This document shows positions 4,703-6,825 of a stretch of DNA of 6,825 nt, in pieces. Below the pieces are notes generated by a model. It saw nothing but the letters and a program-made list of their open reading frames with translations, did no database searches and was not told the origin of the DNA. The stretch comes from Spirochaetales bacterium (GTDB lineage Bacteria > Spirochaetota > Spirochaetia > DSM-27196 > PWMO01), in assembly GCA_007130025.1 (NCBI GenBank), contig SLTF01000112.1:1-6825 (forward strand). The letters run 5' to 3'. The position numbers and the translations under genes are program-made. How positions within the stretch are numbered: the stretch's first letter is position 1; each line of letters opens with the position of its first letter.

Positions 4703-6825
4703 CTACTTGGTGGTCAGGTTGAAGGCGCCGTCCCAGTCGGTCGGGGGGGTCTTCTTGATGAACTCGGCGCACCGTTTGAGGTAGACCTGCGAGGGGCCGT
4801 CTTCGGGGCGTGCCTTCAGCGCGTCCTTGAAACGCTTCTGCGCGGTGGTCCATTCGCGCTTCTCGAAGGATGAGAGACCGTCGTGGAAGATCTCGAGCAC
4901 CTCCTTCATTTTCGCGTCGAGGTGGCCCTTTTCTTCCACCAGCTCGAAGAGGCGTACCGGCTCTGTCACCCCAACCACGCGTACCCGGTCCATCATGCGG
5001 AAGATCAGGCTCTCACCGGCTTCCTTTCGGGTTGACTCGCTGACCAGCAGCCAGGTGCCGTACTGTTTGTTCACACCCTCGAGGCGGGCGGCGAGGTTCA
5101 CCGCGTGGCCCATCATGGTGTAGTCCATCTTCTGCGCGGTGCCCATATTGCCCACGACCATTTCGCCGGTATTGATGCCGATCCGCGTGAGCAGCGGGGC
5201 GGGGCTGAGGTTTTGTGCCAGTACCTGTTCGTTGAGCTTCGCCTCGGCGCGCTTCATCAGCACCGCGGCCCGGCACGCGCGTTCGGCATGGTCCGGGTAG
5301 GAGACCGGCGCACCAAAGAACGAGATGATGGCGTCGCCCTCGTACTTGTCGATGGTGCCGCGGAGATCCAGGACGATATTGCTCATCTCGGTGAGGTAAT
5401 TGTTCAGCAGGCGCACCAGGTCGGTCGGATCGAGCTGCTCCGAGATACCGGAGAACCCTTTGACGTCGGTGAAGAAGGCGGTGAGGTGCTTCTTCTCGCC
5501 ACCGAGCTTGAGTTTGCTCGGATCGTCGAGGAGCTCGTTGATGACGTCCCCCGACAGGTAATGGCCGAAGGCGCTGCGAATGAAGCTGCGTTCGTGCGCG
5601 GTCTGCAGGAACTTGATCAGCGTCAGAACCAGGAAGCTCAGAAACACCGTGAGTGCCGGCGTAATCAGGGGCAGGTAGGCGCCGGTGGTTACAAAGAACA
5701 AGGCGCCGGCGGCGGTGATCGCCACCAGAATGACCACGCCGGTAATAATGGCACCCAGCGGCTCGAGCCGGCGAACGAAGAAGGTAACCAGCAGGGCGAA
5801 GATGAAGGCGGAGACCACCGAGTACCACGAAGGCAGCAGCCGCACAAACTGGCGCTGCAGGATGGTGTTGGCAACCGAGGCGTGCGTTCCCACGTTCATG
5901 TACTGTGACTCGAAGGGGTTGACCCCGATATCGGTGGTGCCCGTCCCGGTATAGCCAATGAAGGCAAACGAGCCGGGAATCTCGCGGGCGATGGTCTCGC
6001 GCGAGGCTACCACCGCGTCGTAGAGTTCCCGGGTGGCGGCGAAGAGGGCCGGCACTTCGTCGAGCAGTGGGGTGTATTCGATGCGCAGGTCGTCGGGCAG
6101 ATCGGGAACCTGAAGGATGCGGCTCACCTCGTCCACGATGGCGGCTTCGGCGTCGCCGTGCAGAAAGCGTCCGGTTTCCTCGTAGAACATCCTGCGCACT
6201 TCGCGGTAATCGTCGATCAGGTCGCGCTCTCCGCCGGCCAACACTTCCTGTTTCACCTCCTCGGCAAAATCAAAGGCGGAGATGATGTCAAACTCCGCGT
6301 TGTAGAACGACAGATACCCAAGGTCGGCCATTTCGCGCAGGTTGTGCAGCAGGTTATCTTCGAGGCGCTTGTTGCGGGTCAGCTCCCAGAACGAGAAGTG
6401 GCGAAAGCTGTCATCAAACGTCGCGCGCGGCCAGTTGATGAGCAGCCGCCCCTGGTCGACCATGGGAATGCGAACCGTGTGAACCTCGCCATCGGGGAAG
6501 CGCGCGTCTACCATGGTGAGGGTTCGGTCGGTCACTTCCAGGTGTGGGAAGTCCAGCCAGTGCAGCAGCGGCGCCATGGCCAGCTGCTTGTAGAAGACGC
6601 CGTCGTGCTCCACCAGAATGTCAACGCGGCGACGCACGCCGTCATCGTCAATGACCACGTTGGGAAAGCCGGCACCGGCTCCGTGCCGGATCATCGGCAA
6701 GATTGCCGGCCGAATGCCGCCGGCGCTTTGGAAGGGTGACTGGGAAATGAAGGCCGCGTCGGCGTTGGGAAGCGAGAAGTGGGTTGCGGTGAAATCGATG
6801 AGTTCCTGCGATATCACCGGGTCGA
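4703..6825 (-). CDS. CHASE2-domain membrane adenylate/guanylate cyclase, class III (N-terminus outside window)
   Basis: The frame runs to the window edge, so the start and probably a first membrane helix are missing; the GTG at 6815-6817 is not taken as the start because Asp-Pro codons continue upstream. Residues here count from that GTG. An extracytoplasmic CHASE2-type sensor (1-325) shows Asp-Asp-Asp-Gly-Val-Arg-Arg-Arg (57-64), Phe-Ile-Gly-Tyr-Thr-Gly-Thr-Gly-Thr-Thr-Asp (286-296) and Val-Gly-Thr-His-Ala (309-313). Three hydrophobic helices follow (about 331-348, 354-378, 382-404), then a cyclase domain (about 443-626) with metal-binding Asp451 and Asp495, Lys491 and Thr567 at base-recognition positions, and transition-state Asn574 and Arg578. 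This set favours ATP and cAMP, but cGMP is not excluded. A TPR-like helical tail (about 642-689) ends in Asn-Leu-Thr-Thr-Lys. An extra segment of about 120 residues splits CHASE2 (about 150-280). The sensed ligand is unknown. Confidence 0.93.
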   Translation of the reverse strand, partial: DPVISQELIDFTATHFSLPNADAAFISQSPFQSAGGIRPAILPMIRHGAGAGFPNVVIDDDGVRRRVDILVEHDGVFYKQLAMAPLLHWLDFPHLEVTDRTLTMVDARFPDGEVHTVRIPMVDQGRLLINWPRATFDDSFRHFSFWELTRNKRLEDNLLHNLREMADLGYLSFYNAEFDIISAFDFAEEVKQEVLAGGERDLIDDYREVRRMFYEETGRFLHGDAEAAIVDEVSRILQVPDLPDDLRIEYTPLLDEVPALFAATRELYDAVVASRETIAREIPGSFAFIGYTGTGTTDIGVNPFESQYMNVGTHASVANTILQRQFVRLLPSWYSVVSAFIFALLVTFFVRRLEPLGAIITGVVILVAITAAGALFFVTTGAYLPLITPALTVFLSFLVLTLIKFLQTAHERSFIRSAFGHYLSGDVINELLDDPSKLKLGGEKKHLTAFFTDVKGFSGISEQLDPTDLVRLLNNYLTEMSNIVLDLRGTIDKYEGDAIISFFGAPVSYPDHAERACRAAVLMKRAEAKLNEQVLAQNLSPAPLLTRIGINTGEMVVGNMGTAQKMDYTMMGHAVNLAARLEGVNKQYGTWLLVSESTRKEAGESLIFRMMDRVRVVGVTEPVRLFELVEEKGHLDAKMKEVLEIFHDGLSSFEKREWTTAQKRFKDALKARPEDGPSQVYLKRCAEFIKKTPPTDWDGAFNLTTK

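Noticed and set aside
6815..6817. GTG as the true start of the cyclase
   Set aside because: The frame continues upstream to the window edge, and the visible N-terminus lacks the first part of CHASE2 and the expected first membrane helix, so the gene is most likely cut by the window.

Overview
The window is GC-rich (roughly 63% by eye) bacterial chromosomal DNA with two convergent gene blocks and almost no non-coding sequence. The first block, on the plus strand (1-3626), holds the 3' end of an unrecognised gene, a two-domain rhodanese-type sulfurtransferase, and a tight molybdenum cofactor cluster, moeA-moaA-moaC. The second block, on the minus strand (6825-3653), holds a CHASE2-type membrane class III nucleotide cyclase, cut by the window end, followed by an aldo/keto reductase. 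No RNA gene, mobile element, CRISPR array or phage gene was seen.

The moeA, moaA and moaC reading frames overlap (17 nt and 4 nt), so they are very probably one transcript and translationally coupled. A good sigma70-like promoter (TTGCAA, 17 nt, TACAAT) lies in the 127-nt gap before moeA. The products cover the first step of molybdopterin synthesis (MoaA and MoaC convert GTP to cyclic pyranopterin monophosphate) and the last (MoeA inserts molybdate). The middle steps (MoaD, MoaE, MoeB, MogA/MoaB) are not here and must be encoded elsewhere if the pathway is complete. The rhodanese just upstream has its own promoter-like sequence. A role in sulfur supply is possible but rests only on proximity.

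On the opposite strand the cyclase and the aldo/keto reductase are 39 nt apart in the same direction and may be co-transcribed, but no functional link is evident. The two blocks meet tail to tail with a 26-nt gap that contains a GC-rich hairpin.

Taxonomy is uncertain. The cyclase, with its CHASE2 sensor, short TPR-like tail and terminal Trp-Asp-Gly...Asn-Leu-Thr-Thr-Lys, recalls proteins I associate with Spirochaetota. This is recall, not a search result.

I do not see a new multi-gene system. The most interesting points lie within known families: a MoaA about 50 residues shorter than the structurally known enzyme but with every key residue kept; a collagen-like Gly-X-Y insert in MoeA; a rhodanese whose catalytic domain lost flanking motifs but gained cysteines; and a roughly 120-residue helical insert in the CHASE2 sensor.
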